Assembly (NCBI GenBank): GCA_017744605.1
Contig: JAGIAZ010000001.1
Coordinates: 248,001-312,000 of the forward strand
Direction of reading: 5' to 3'
DNA: 64,000 nucleotides
DNA from: Sphingobium sp.
GTDB taxonomy: Bacteria; Pseudomonadota; Alphaproteobacteria; Sphingomonadales; Sphingomonadaceae
This document shows, piece after piece, positions 42,902 through 50,316 of the stretch. The position numbers and the translations under genes were made by a program. The notes beneath the pieces are model-generated. The model saw nothing but the letters and a program-made list of their open reading frames with translations, did no database searches and had not been told where the DNA came from. Position 1 is the stretch's first letter. The number at the start of each line of letters is the position of its first letter.

Positions 42902-43837
42902 TCAGGCCGCCTTCCGCACCCCCCAACCCACTCCCTCCCCTCCATTTGCCGCCGCCGTAGGCTGATCCCGCAGCAGGTCGTTCCAATCATTGAAACCTGA
43001 TCCGGGCAGCACCGGCTCGATCGTCCGGTCCGGCCGCGCGTGCGCCTCCATCGCCTTGGCCGCACCGATTTCGCCGGCGAGGTCATCGTCGTGGAGAATA
43101 AAGAGGTGATTGACGGAATCGGGGATGGCGACGTGTGGAAAGCGCTCGCTGCCAAGGCAGGCCCAGACCGGGAATCCGAGCAGCAGATAGGCCGACCAGG
43201 CGGTCTCCCAGCCTTCTGCAAGGCCCAGCGTATCGCTCGCCATACCGAAGCGCACGGCGCCATCGAGCGGATAGCCGAACATGCGCTTGGGCGGGCGAAG
43301 ATCCGCGGCCGGCAGTCCGGTGACTGGATCGAGGAACAGCCGCTCGACCGCGATGACGCGCTCGCCGCTGCGCACGGCGGCCAGCACCGCCGGACGGAAG
43401 CGGACGGCCCGGCCTTTGCCGAGCGGCGTGCGCGGGTGATAGCGCAGGTTCTGCGGGTTGCCGATCAGCCCCCGGCCCCGCGCATAGATCATGCCGGGGC
43501 TGCGCGCGAAGGACACCGCACCGTCCCAGAGTTCCGATACGCGGGCTTGTGTCCATTCCCGGCTGGATTGTCTGGCTGGCGCGGCATCCCCCTGTTGGGA
43601 TGGGATATCGAGACGGAGCCGGCGGATCGCGCGCAGCACGTCGATCGTGTCGCAGCCCGCGAAGCATTTGAACAGCAGGCTGCGGTCTCCGACCCGGACG
43701 GACAGGCTGGGGGTGCGGTCGTTATGGACGGGGCATAGACACATGCCCGTGGCCCGCTCCCTGGACCAATGACCACCGAGGCGTTTGACGATATCGGCCC
43801 CCGCGTTTTCGAGTGCGAGATCGATTGATTGGGACAT
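42902..43837 (-). CDS. CHC2 zinc-finger / Toprim primase-like protein
   Basis: The 311-residue protein has an N-terminal zinc ribbon of the CHC2 type (CPVHNDRTPSLSVRVGDRSL then LFKCFAGCD), followed by a central linker and a Toprim domain (LGLAEGWETAWSAYLLLG, LFILHDDDLAGE). This is the arrangement of P4/plasmid primase-like proteins; it may prime element replication or lagging-strand synthesis after transfer. Its stop is 33 bases before the ParB start, and its 3' end contains G-rich motif copy 8. Confidence 0.87.
   Translation of the reverse strand: MSQSIDLALENAGADIVKRLGGHWSRERATGMCLCPVHNDRTPSLSVRVGDRSLLFKCFAGCDTIDVLRAIRRLRLDIPSQQGDAAPARQSSREWTQARVSELWDGAVSFARSPGMIYARGRGLIGNPQNLRYHPRTPLGKGRAVRFRPAVLAAVRSGERVIAVERLFLDPVTGLPAADLRPPKRMFGYPLDGAVRFGMASDTLGLAEGWETAWSAYLLLGFPVWACLGSERFPHVAIPDSVNHLFILHDDDLAGEIGAAKAMEAHARPDRTIEPVLPGSGFNDWNDLLRDQPTAAANGGEGVGWGVRKAA
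42927..42943 (-). promoter_or_regulatory. G-rich motif, copy 8 (inside the end of the Toprim gene)
   Basis: Plus-strand CCCACTCCCTCCCCTCC lies 58 bases before the ParB start codon. It is within the last codons of the primase-like gene (GGEGVGWGV), showing that the motif is kept even where it must be coding. Confidence 0.6.
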
Positions 43838-44124
43838 GGCGGATTTTCCTCCCGCCGCGCGTTTCGTCCCTGGCCTACGGTCGTGATGAACATTGCCGTG
43901 GTCGGTCCCGATGGACGCGACCGACGCATGTGCAGGATCGGGGCAGGAAGGAAATGACGGCGTTGTGCGGGGATGGGTTGCCCTAGCGAGATGGCTGATC
44001 GGGATGGGCGAGCGCCGCGCTACCGACGGCACAGCGATTGCCCGCTGATCGAGGCGCGGGGCGAGAATGAGGGCGCATTGCGCGGGGCGAAGGATGGAGC
44101 TCGCCGCGATCAACCACTCAGAGA

Positions 44125-44622
44125 TTAATCGGCATCAAGGGTCGCGCCGATGTTGAACAATGCCAGGGATAGGAGACTTTCGACCTCATCGATCGAAAGC
44201 GCATGCCGTGCGGCGATCTCCCGATAGGAGAGATTTTCACGCATATTTTCGAGGAATACGGTGCGCATCAAATCCGGCAGCGCCTCGACGGCGGCCTTGT
44301 ATCGGGTGCGCATCGCGTCATCGATCTCGCCGATGGTCTCCGGATTGACGTGGATCCAGCTCCGGACCCAGTAACCGTCGGTGCTGACATCGACGATACG
44401 CTCATCGTCATCGACGCGCAGGAAGCCGACGGTGTTCCACCGGATCCGGGCGGCCTCGATGGCGGGATGCGCCGGCTTGCGCCATGTCGCGAGATGGGCT
44501 TCGATGCGCGAGGCAAGCGCGTAGCTGTCGCGATCACGGTTTCGGCGGAGGCTGAAACGCGGGTGGTCATTGAAGAATTCGAGGGCTTCGGCAAGAAGCG
44601 CGCGGGTGTCCCTATCGGTCAT
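44125..44622 (-). CDS. Sigma-region-4-like regulator
   Basis: The 165-residue protein ends in a sigma-70 region 4-type helix-turn-helix (LPDLMRTVFLENMRENLSYR then EIAARHALSIDEVESLLSLA). No region 2 is visible; the N-terminal 100 residues are unknown. It may regulate element genes by contacting RNA polymerase or DNA. G-rich motif copy 9 is 48 bases upstream of ATG 44622; the track start 44793 is rejected. Confidence 0.7.
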   Translation of the reverse strand: MTDRDTRALLAEALEFFNDHPRFSLRRNRDRDSYALASRIEAHLATWRKPAHPAIEAARIRWNTVGFLRVDDDERIVDVSTDGYWVRSWIHVNPETIGEIDDAMRTRYKAAVEALPDLMRTVFLENMRENLSYREIAARHALSIDEVESLLSLALFNIGATLDAD

Positions 44623-44670
44623 GATGACGGTCTCCGAAAGATCGGCCCAACCACAGGCCACCCGCCCCCC

Positions 44671-44688
44671 ACCCCCTCCCTTCCTCCC
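44671..44688 (-). promoter_or_regulatory. G-rich motif, copy 9 (variant)
   Basis: Plus-strand ACCCCCTCCCTTCCTCCC deviates from the common core by one base. It lies 48 bases before the start codon at 44622. Confidence 0.5.
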
Positions 44689-44884
44689 GTGCGCCGGAGC
44701 CAGACCGCGTGGTGAGATTGCGCGAATGGCCGGTGCGCTCCGCGCAGCCCCTTCCGGACCGGTCGCCGGATGCAATTGTCGGGGAACGCGCAAGTGAAGC
44801 CAATGCGGTCGCGCTGCGCGGCATGAACCGCGCGGATGGCGAGACTCCGGAAGCTCTATTTGCGATCCGGCTACCGGCCGGAAA

Positions 44885-45220
44885 CTATATCTGCAGCCAG
44901 CGCCGCATCTGTGGGAATAGCGCTTGCGAGCGCGGTCGGCGCGGCTGGTCCGTCATGCCGCCCGCGACCAGGCCATGGACACCGAAGTAATGACCGGTCG
45001 CAACAATGTCGTGAAGCGCGAGGCCACCGCCGTCGAACCCACGATAGAAAGGAACGTGGGTGTCGATCTCGGTCGCCGCCGCCGCCGCATAGCTCCACGC
45101 AACCGCTTCGCACTCGCCGCTTTGACCTGTGTTCGATTGCCATATTGAGGCGGCTTTGCGTCCCAATCCGGTCGTCCATGATACCGCCTTCACTTTCCGG
45201 AACCGGCCAATGGTAGACAC
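44885..45220 (-). CDS. Hypothetical protein at the right edge of the element backbone
   Basis: The 111-residue ORF has a protein-like centre (THVPFYRGFDGGGLALHDIV then ATGHYFGVHGLVAGGM). I have no family for it. Codon composition is plausible, but the N- and C-termini are less convincing. It is the last gene that looks like part of the element backbone. Confidence 0.5.
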   Translation of the reverse strand: MSTIGRFRKVKAVSWTTGLGRKAASIWQSNTGQSGECEAVAWSYAAAAATEIDTHVPFYRGFDGGGLALHDIVATGHYFGVHGLVAGGMTDQPRRPRSQALFPQMRRWLQI

Positions 45221-45400
45221 TTGGCCTTTAAATGTTCGCCTGTTGATCCTGACGTTTCAGCGGCGCAATGAGGTTGCGCTCCAGGCTTGGTCCTAACTCG
45301 ATCTGGACTTGGAATTGTCCGCTTTGACCGCAACATCAAAAACTTCATGGCCGCGATCACACTCGCCGCCGCCGTCATCTGGTGGTTGCGAGTCCGGACT

Positions 45401-45841
45401 CTAGCAAGTTGTCGACAATTCCCATGCGAATAGCAGGATGGCGCACACTCCGAGACCGCTTCGCACATTATGGAGCTTTCCCCACGTCAGGAGCAATTGG
45501 CGGGAAGTGGCGCTGGCCTGGCTTGGCTGCATCGCCTGGAGTTGTTTATTGACCGGCATGACGACCAGCAGGGTAAACGGCCAGTTGGCGAGGAGCACCA
45601 GGCTGCCTGCAAGCGATCTCCAGTCGCCCGGCAGGACATACCACGAGGCGAGACCCGCGAGGCTGCCCACAACTGCCAAGCCTGCCTGGATCGGCAACGC
45701 CCTGGCATAGCTGGGTTGCCACTGTGCGAGCATCGGCCCATCTTCCAGCATAAGCCGTGCCGGATGTTCTACGAGGCTGATATAAAAGGCCGCTCCAGCA
45801 AAGAGAGCGGCAAGAACTAGAGCAACGACGGCAAAGATCAT
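45401..45841 (-). CDS. DUF1772-like four-helix membrane protein
   Basis: The 146-residue protein has four hydrophobic helices (IFAVVALVLAALFAGAAFYI, QAGLAVVGSLAGLASWYV, LAGSLVLLANWPFTLLVV, GLGVCAILLFAWEL), matching the DUF1772/anthrone-oxygenase-like membrane family. ATG 45841 begins at the first helix; the track start at 46138 is rejected. It is divergent from the iron/redox operon. Confidence 0.72.
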   Translation of the reverse strand: MIFAVVALVLAALFAGAAFYISLVEHPARLMLEDGPMLAQWQPSYARALPIQAGLAVVGSLAGLASWYVLPGDWRSLAGSLVLLANWPFTLLVVMPVNKQLQAMQPSQASATSRQLLLTWGKLHNVRSGLGVCAILLFAWELSTTC

Positions 45842-46167
45842 TGTCAAATCCCTCGGTTTTGCATCCGAGGCAGCGCGGACCAGACACGTAGCGCCGCCCC
45901 GACATGATCGGTTCGACGCCGTGGCAGGGAAGAGCCCGATGGATCGGGTGCAGGAACTACCGACCTGCTGCTCTATTTTCGGCCCGTCCTTTATCTGCGT
46001 TCCTCGACGGGCGTGCAAGAGTTCAGATGCTGCCGGTGTCCCCCGCCGGTCAGGTGCGCGGCGGGAGATTAGAAAACGAACGATCCCAAGACTGGAATTG
46101 GTGGATAACCCCTGATCATCGCTGTCGACGGACAACATTACGAAAAATCAACATGACGCCCGCCGCT

Positions 46168-46193
46168 AATGCGAATACGTCGCATTTGCGAAT
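46168..46193 (+). promoter_or_regulatory. Fur-box-like palindrome upstream of the redox operon
   Basis: AATGCGA and TCGCATT form a perfect 7-base inverted repeat with a 5-base spacer (46168-46186); TGCGAAT is also repeated at 46170 and 46187. It ends 19 bases before the ATG of the first gene. It resembles an alphaproteobacterial Fur site. Confidence 0.55.
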
Positions 46194-46212
46194 CAATCTG
46201 TAGGGGGAAGCC

Positions 46213-47130
46213 ATGCCAAAGGCATCGGTCGGGATCATTCTTTGTGCGGCAGGACTGGGCGTGGCCTCGCCGGCCTGGGCGGGTGAACCGCTATTCGGTT
46301 ATATCTACACCACCGACACGCTCCCCAAAGGCAAGGCCGAGGTCGAGCAATGGGCCACGCTGCGAAGCCAGAAGACCGATGGCGGCACCTTCACCCAGAT
46401 CGACGAACGGACCGAGATCGAATACGGCCTGACCGACAATCTCCAGGTCGCGCTTTATGCCAATGCCACCTGGGCCAAGGCTTATCACAATGGCCCCTTC
46501 GGTGAGACGGCGCCACCCGAACCGCTGGTCTACGATACGCCCGCCCCCGGCGCGCATTACAGCAATTCGCGTTTCACCGGCTTCTCCGCCGAAGCCATCT
46601 GGCGGGTGCGCAGCCCGCTGCTGCACAAGGACGGCATCGGGGTCGCGCTCTATGTCGAGCCCAGCTATGGCGCGCGGTTCCGTGAGGTCGAAACCAAGCT
46701 GATCCTGCAAAAGAACTTCATGGACGATCGGCTCGTTGTGGCGGCGAACTTTACCTATGCGCCGGAATATCGCCTGCTCCCCAATGACGATGATCCGATG
46801 CGAAGGAGCTGGCAGGAGGAAACCGATACCAATTTGGGGATCGGCGTCTCGTATCGTTTTCGCCCCAAATGGTCGGCGGCGGTCGAGATGGACAATGAGC
46901 GCGAATATAACGGCCTCAATTTCGCCAAGCTTGCCAACAGCGCCTATTATGTCGGTCCATCGATCCATTTCAGCGGGCGGAGAGTCTTTGCCACGCTGAG
47001 CTATCTCGAACAGCTGCCCTGGTCGACGGTCCACGGCGATTCCGTGCCCGGCGCTATCGTCAACGGCTATACACTCGACAACGATTTTGAGCGGCGGCGG
47101 GTGCGCCTGAAGGTCGGCTATTTGTTCTGA
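46213..47130 (+). CDS. DUF6662-type outer-membrane beta-barrel protein
   Basis: The 305-residue protein has a signal peptide (SVGIILCAAGLGVASPAWAG) and a transporter/receptor-like barrel made of amphipathic strands (NLQVALYANATWAKAYHN; GIGVALYVEPSYGARFREV), ending RLKVGYLF with a terminal aromatic residue. It is likely an outer-membrane protein. It starts the operon with FMN-binding protein, ApbE and membrane protein; a GGGGGAAG ribosome-binding site lies ahead and a Fur-like palindrome lies just upstream. Substrate unknown. Confidence 0.82.
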   Translation: MPKASVGIILCAAGLGVASPAWAGEPLFGYIYTTDTLPKGKAEVEQWATLRSQKTDGGTFTQIDERTEIEYGLTDNLQVALYANATWAKAYHNGPFGETAPPEPLVYDTPAPGAHYSNSRFTGFSAEAIWRVRSPLLHKDGIGVALYVEPSYGARFREVETKLILQKNFMDDRLVVAANFTYAPEYRLLPNDDDPMRRSWQEETDTNLGIGVSYRFRPKWSAAVEMDNEREYNGLNFAKLANSAYYVGPSIHFSGRRVFATLSYLEQLPWSTVHGDSVPGAIVNGYTLDNDFERRRVRLKVGYLF

Positions 47131-47144
47131 GCGCGAGAAATCCC

Positions 47145-47663
47145 ATGAAACGCTATACTCTCCTCCTGGCTGCCCTGGCCGCACCGAGCGCGGTTCACGC
47201 CACGACCTATCTTACGGTCGAACAGGCACGGTCCGCGATGTTTCCCGGCGAGACCTTCGATCCTGCCTTCCATAGTCTGACCCCGCAGCAGATTGCGGAA
47301 ATCCGCAGGGCATCGGGTGAGAGCCCGCTGTCGAAGGAGCTCAAGGCATGGCGCGCATCGGGCGGGGGCTGGTTCATCGTGGACCAAGTGGTCGGCAAGC
47401 ATGAAACCATCACCTACGCACTGGCGCTCGATGCGAGCGGCGCGGTGAAATCCGTCGAGATCATGGACTATCGCGAGAGCTATGGCAGCCAGGTACGCGA
47501 TCCGCGCTGGCGGGCGCAATTCACCGGCAAGCGGGCCGGCCAGTCGCTGCAATTGGGCAAGGATGTGAAGAACATCTCCGGCGCGACCCTGTCCTCGAAG
47601 CATGTGACGGACGGTGTGCGCCGTCTGCTGGCGACCTATGCCATCGTACTTGCACGCAGCTAA
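47145..47663 (+). CDS. Periplasmic FMN-binding domain protein
   Basis: The 172-residue exported protein (signal MKRYTLLLAALAAPSAVHA) ends with a flavinylation site, DVKNISGATLSS, where ApbE attaches FMN to threonine through a phosphodiester. This is the FMN-binding domain of NqrC/RnfG and of periplasmic reductases. The downstream gene is ApbE itself, which makes the assignment very consistent. It would take electrons from the membrane protein encoded two genes later and pass them to a periplasmic acceptor such as ferric iron (inference). Confidence 0.9.
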   Translation: MKRYTLLLAALAAPSAVHATTYLTVEQARSAMFPGETFDPAFHSLTPQQIAEIRRASGESPLSKELKAWRASGGGWFIVDQVVGKHETITYALALDASGAVKSVEIMDYRESYGSQVRDPRWRAQFTGKRAGQSLQLGKDVKNISGATLSSKHVTDGVRRLLATYAIVLARS

Positions 47664-47676
47664 AGCGTGCTCGCGC

Positions 47677-48534
47677 ATGGTTGAAACAGGCTCGCCCGCG
47701 GATGACGGGGTAACGCGCTGCCAGCCATGGCTGGGAACCTTCGTCGAAATCACCGTTCCCGCCAGCGCGATTGATCGCGTTGAGATGGCCTTCGCGGCGA
47801 TCCGCCATGTGCATGAGCGCATGTCGTTCCACGCCGACGACAGCGATCTGGCCCGGCTGCGCGCCGCTGTATCGGGACAGGTGGTCCGCGTCGATCGCGA
47901 GACCTGTTTCGTCCTGAGCAAGGCGCTCGACCTCTATCGCGCCAGCGGGGGCCTCTTCGATGTCGGCGTCGGAGCCAGACTGGCGTGCGCGGGCTTCCTT
48001 CCCGCGAAAAGCGCCGCCATCGATCTGGTGGCCTTCGGCACCTGCGCCGATATCGAGATCGTCGGGGAGGATGCCGTCCTGCTGCGCCGTCCGGTGCTGA
48101 TCGATCTCGGTGGGATTGCCAAGGGGCATGCCGTCGATCGCGCAATTGCCGTGCTGCGCGAGGCGGGCGTTCCGGCGGTTTGTGTCAACGCAGGGGGGGA
48201 TCTCAGGGTATTCGGCGCGTGCGGCTGGCCGATTGGCCTGCGTGACGCCGATGGCCTTGTCCGGCAGCATCTGTCGCTCACCGAAGCAGCGATGGCGAGT
48301 TCGGCCAATCTGCTCGATCGCCGCGAGGCTGAAGGGCGAGAATGGAGTCCGCATATCGGCGCGGGTGGCGTACCGGTGCTGTGCGACGAACGGGTAACGG
48401 TCATCGCCGATACCTGTCTGCTCGCCGATGCGATGACCAAGATCGCGCTGGCCGATCGGGGCCTTGCGGCGGAAATGCTGCGTGTGTCCGGTGGCGAGAT
48501 GCTGTGGGAAAGTGATCTGCGGGGGAACGGCTGA
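47677..48534 (+). CDS. apbE: FAD:protein FMN transferase (ApbE)
   Basis: The 285-residue protein transfers FMN from FAD to a threonine on partner proteins. Family signatures are FVEITVPAS with the following helix, LIDLGGIAKGHAVDRA and VNAGGDLRVFG, plus a C-terminal TCLLADAMTKIAL. It has no visible signal peptide at ATG 47677, though ATG 47614/47638 upstream would overlap the FMN gene and also give none. Its stop overlaps the next ATG (TGATG). Partner: the FMN-binding protein directly upstream. Confidence 0.9.
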   Translation: MVETGSPADDGVTRCQPWLGTFVEITVPASAIDRVEMAFAAIRHVHERMSFHADDSDLARLRAAVSGQVVRVDRETCFVLSKALDLYRASGGLFDVGVGARLACAGFLPAKSAAIDLVAFGTCADIEIVGEDAVLLRRPVLIDLGGIAKGHAVDRAIAVLREAGVPAVCVNAGGDLRVFGACGWPIGLRDADGLVRQHLSLTEAAMASSANLLDRREAEGREWSPHIGAGGVPVLCDERVTVIADTCLLADAMTKIALADRGLAAEMLRVSGGEMLWESDLRGNG

Positions 48535-48980
48535 TGCCGTATCGGCGTACGGCGCGGCTTGCCCGATGGCAGAAGTGGCTCCTGTGTCTCGCGGGCGGCG
48601 GCTTGTGGCTCAGTGGCTGCGGATGGCTATTGCTGCATTATTATGGGCGAGTGCAGGGCGCGTTCGGGCCGGAGACCAATCCGGCCGAACCGTGGCTGAT
48701 GCGTCTGCACGGGTTGGCGCTGATCCCGGCACTGCTCGGCATAGGTGGCATGTTCGTGGTGCATATCCCCAAGGGGTGGACCCATGCGCGCCAGCGCGTC
48801 GCGGGCGTCGCATTATGCACGATACTCGGCATCCTGATATTGAGCGGCTACCTGCTCTATTATCTGGGTGATGATGGCGCCCGTAGTTGGGCGTCGGTCA
48901 CGCACTGGATGGTCGGCCTGGGCCTACCCGCCATTTTTTTGTGGCACTGGCTCAACGGGATCGCGGCGCGCAAAAGATGA
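48534..48980 (+). CDS. Four-helix membrane protein with conserved histidines (b-type cytochrome-like)
   Basis: The 148-residue integral membrane protein has four hydrophobic stretches (LLCLAGGGLWLSGCGWLLL; LHGLALIPALLGIGGMFVV; ALCTILGILILSGYLLYYLG; WMVGLGLPAIFLWHWLN). Histidines sit near helix ends (RLHGLALI, VVHIPKG, VTHWMVG, LWHWLNG), a pattern suited to haem ligation. As last gene of the operon it could pass electrons from the quinone pool or cytoplasm to the FMN protein. Family not recognised with certainty. Confidence 0.72.
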   Translation: MPYRRTARLARWQKWLLCLAGGGLWLSGCGWLLLHYYGRVQGAFGPETNPAEPWLMRLHGLALIPALLGIGGMFVVHIPKGWTHARQRVAGVALCTILGILILSGYLLYYLGDDGARSWASVTHWMVGLGLPAIFLWHWLNGIAARKR

Positions 48981-49124
48981 GCGCCCGCCGGGCTGCGGGG
49001 CAATTGATCGGGCGGCTTCAACGGGGGGGCCTCACTTCCTGAACATTCGCTAACGGCGGCATTCAGAAAATGGCCAGGGCATAGGGCAGATACAGATCTC
49101 ATATCGGCGTGATAGGAGGTTCCG

Positions 49125-49598
49125 ATGTTCAAGGCCGCGATCATTTCACTTTCGCTCGGCTGCGCAGCCGTTGCCGGACTGGCGGCGACACCTGCTGCCG
49201 CGCAGGGCCGTTCCTACCACTACAGCGAACGCTATCAAGACGAGGACGGGAGCTATTACCGGAGCGAAACCTATCGCGGCGGATATCGCGACGCCTATGA
49301 AGACGAGGATGATCGCGACGGCGACTATCGTAGCTATGAGCACCGCGATGTCACCTATGCCCCACGCGATTATTACTATCGTCAGCCAGCCTATCGCTAT
49401 AGCCCGCCGTATCGCCACTATGCCCGTTGTAGTTCCGGCACGACCGGGACCATCGTCGGTGCGGCTCTTGGCGGCCTGCTTGGCCGTGAAATCGGCCGGG
49501 GCGGCCCGTGGAACAGACCCAGCGGGACGGGGCTGATCCTGGGTGCGGGAGCGGGCGCTCTCGCAGGCCGGGCAATCGAACGGGATGGTTGTCGCTAG
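49125..49598 (+). CDS. Glycine-zipper (2TM) surface antigen-like protein
   Basis: The 157-residue exported protein (MFKAAIISLSLGCAAVAGLA with AAAQG cleavage) has a tyrosine/acid-rich middle and a C-terminal glycine-zipper: TGTIVGAALGGLLGREIGRG and GLILGAGAGALAGRAIERDG. It resembles the rickettsial 17-kDa antigen family, whose members sit in or near the outer membrane. No operon partner; it has its own promoter in the 144-base gap. Confidence 0.82.
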   Translation: MFKAAIISLSLGCAAVAGLAATPAAAQGRSYHYSERYQDEDGSYYRSETYRGGYRDAYEDEDDRDGDYRSYEHRDVTYAPRDYYYRQPAYRYSPPYRHYARCSSGTTGTIVGAALGGLLGREIGRGGPWNRPSGTGLILGAGAGALAGRAIERDGCR

Positions 49599-49627
49599 TT
49601 CGCTCTGATGAGCGCGGCTCGGATGGG

Positions 49628-49922
49628 ACAGGCAGTTAGCCCTCACGGCTCATCAAGCCGACATCGATGCTGCGCTCGTCATTGCCGTCGATGAGCAGGC
49701 GAGTTCGCCATCATACTGGTCGGCGTGCAGCGTGCCGTTGCCTGTCCAAAGATCGACGCGGTCACGGATGCGATTTGCCTGGGCATGCCCTTCCATCACC
49801 TGCGCCTCGAACAGGCTCCACAAAAGCGAAAAATCGTAAATCACACGGCGGTCGGGTTCGGGCAGATTCCGAAAGCCTGGCGCATGTCGTTCCAACCACA
49901 GTTCAGTCGCGGTCGTGGTCAT
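49628..49922 (-). pseudogene. Chimeric remnant: hypothetical protein joined to an EEP-family nuclease tail
   Basis: The 89-residue track ORF (49653-49922) begins with a protein-like sequence (YDFSLLWSLFEAQVMEGHAQ). Near 49695 the frame turns into low-complexity residues, while the neighbouring frame there reads LLIDGNDERSIDVGLMSREG, a motif of endonuclease/exonuclease/phosphatase proteins, followed by a stop. This looks like a fusion of two gene remnants and may mark an old recombination end. Confidence 0.45.
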
Positions 49923-49966
49923 AGGCGGCGGGTCCGGTCCTCTTGGCGATCTGGCGACCGAGAATA

Positions 49967-49995
49967 TTGAAAAACGCGGGCTGACATGCTATGTA
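49967..49995 (+). promoter_or_regulatory. Sigma-70-like promoter upstream of the small hydrophobic gene
   Basis: TTGAAA and TATGTA are separated by 17 bases and lie about 120 bases before ATG 50118. Found by eye only. Confidence 0.35.
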
Positions 49996-50117
49996 CGCAG
50001 TACGAGTTCCCTAGTGGAGGGGCAATCGCACATATCGGAGCTTGGATTACGGAAATCATTGGTCACGGCCTTCTTCATCTCACTATCGAAAAACTACTAA
50101 CGCTAGGGAGAAAGCCT

Positions 50118-50222
50118 ATGACTAAGATTGCTGAGTTCATCAAATCTATCGGTCGTTACACCCAATCGAGACTTCATGGGCTTCTGCCCACTCTCATCGT
50201 AGCAGCGGTTGTAACCATCTAA
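50118..50222 (+). CDS. 34-residue hydrophobic small protein
   Basis: The ORF encodes MTKIAEFIKSIGRYTQSRLH and ends in the hydrophobic LLPTLIVAAVVTI, like a membrane-active peptide or type I toxin. AGGGAGAAAGCCT precedes the ATG, a promoter-like sequence lies upstream and an intrinsic terminator follows the stop at once. The longer track ORF (49986) has no credible extra domain. Function unknown; its place before a defence-type locus is notable. Confidence 0.5.
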   Translation: MTKIAEFIKSIGRYTQSRLHGLLPTLIVAAVVTI

Positions 50223-50251
50223 AGGCCCGCCGAACCGGCGGGCCTTTTGTC
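50222..50251 (+). terminator. Intrinsic terminator of the 34-residue gene
   Basis: AAAGGCCCGCC and GGCGGGCCTTTT form a perfect stem with a GAAC loop and T-run; it begins at the stop codon. Confidence 0.85.
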
Positions 50252-50316
50252 ATTTCGATATCGAAATCAAGACTTTCTGCCCTACATTGTCATGCTCAAG
50301 CCCGGACACGCGGGCG

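Larger units (their letters stand above)
8565..45220. mobile_element. Integrative conjugative/mobilizable element (right limit unresolved)
   Basis: The left end is a tRNA-Ala remnant followed by a P4-type integrase and an excisionase-like gene. The body holds coupling protein, MobF relaxase, transglycosylase, ParB, Toprim, DUF932 and many small orphan genes, mainly on one strand. The last gene of this style ends near 45.2 kb. No second att copy or intact tRNA-Ala was found, so the element may extend further and include the iron/redox operon and defence genes as cargo. No VirB/Tra mating-pair genes were seen. Confidence 0.7.
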
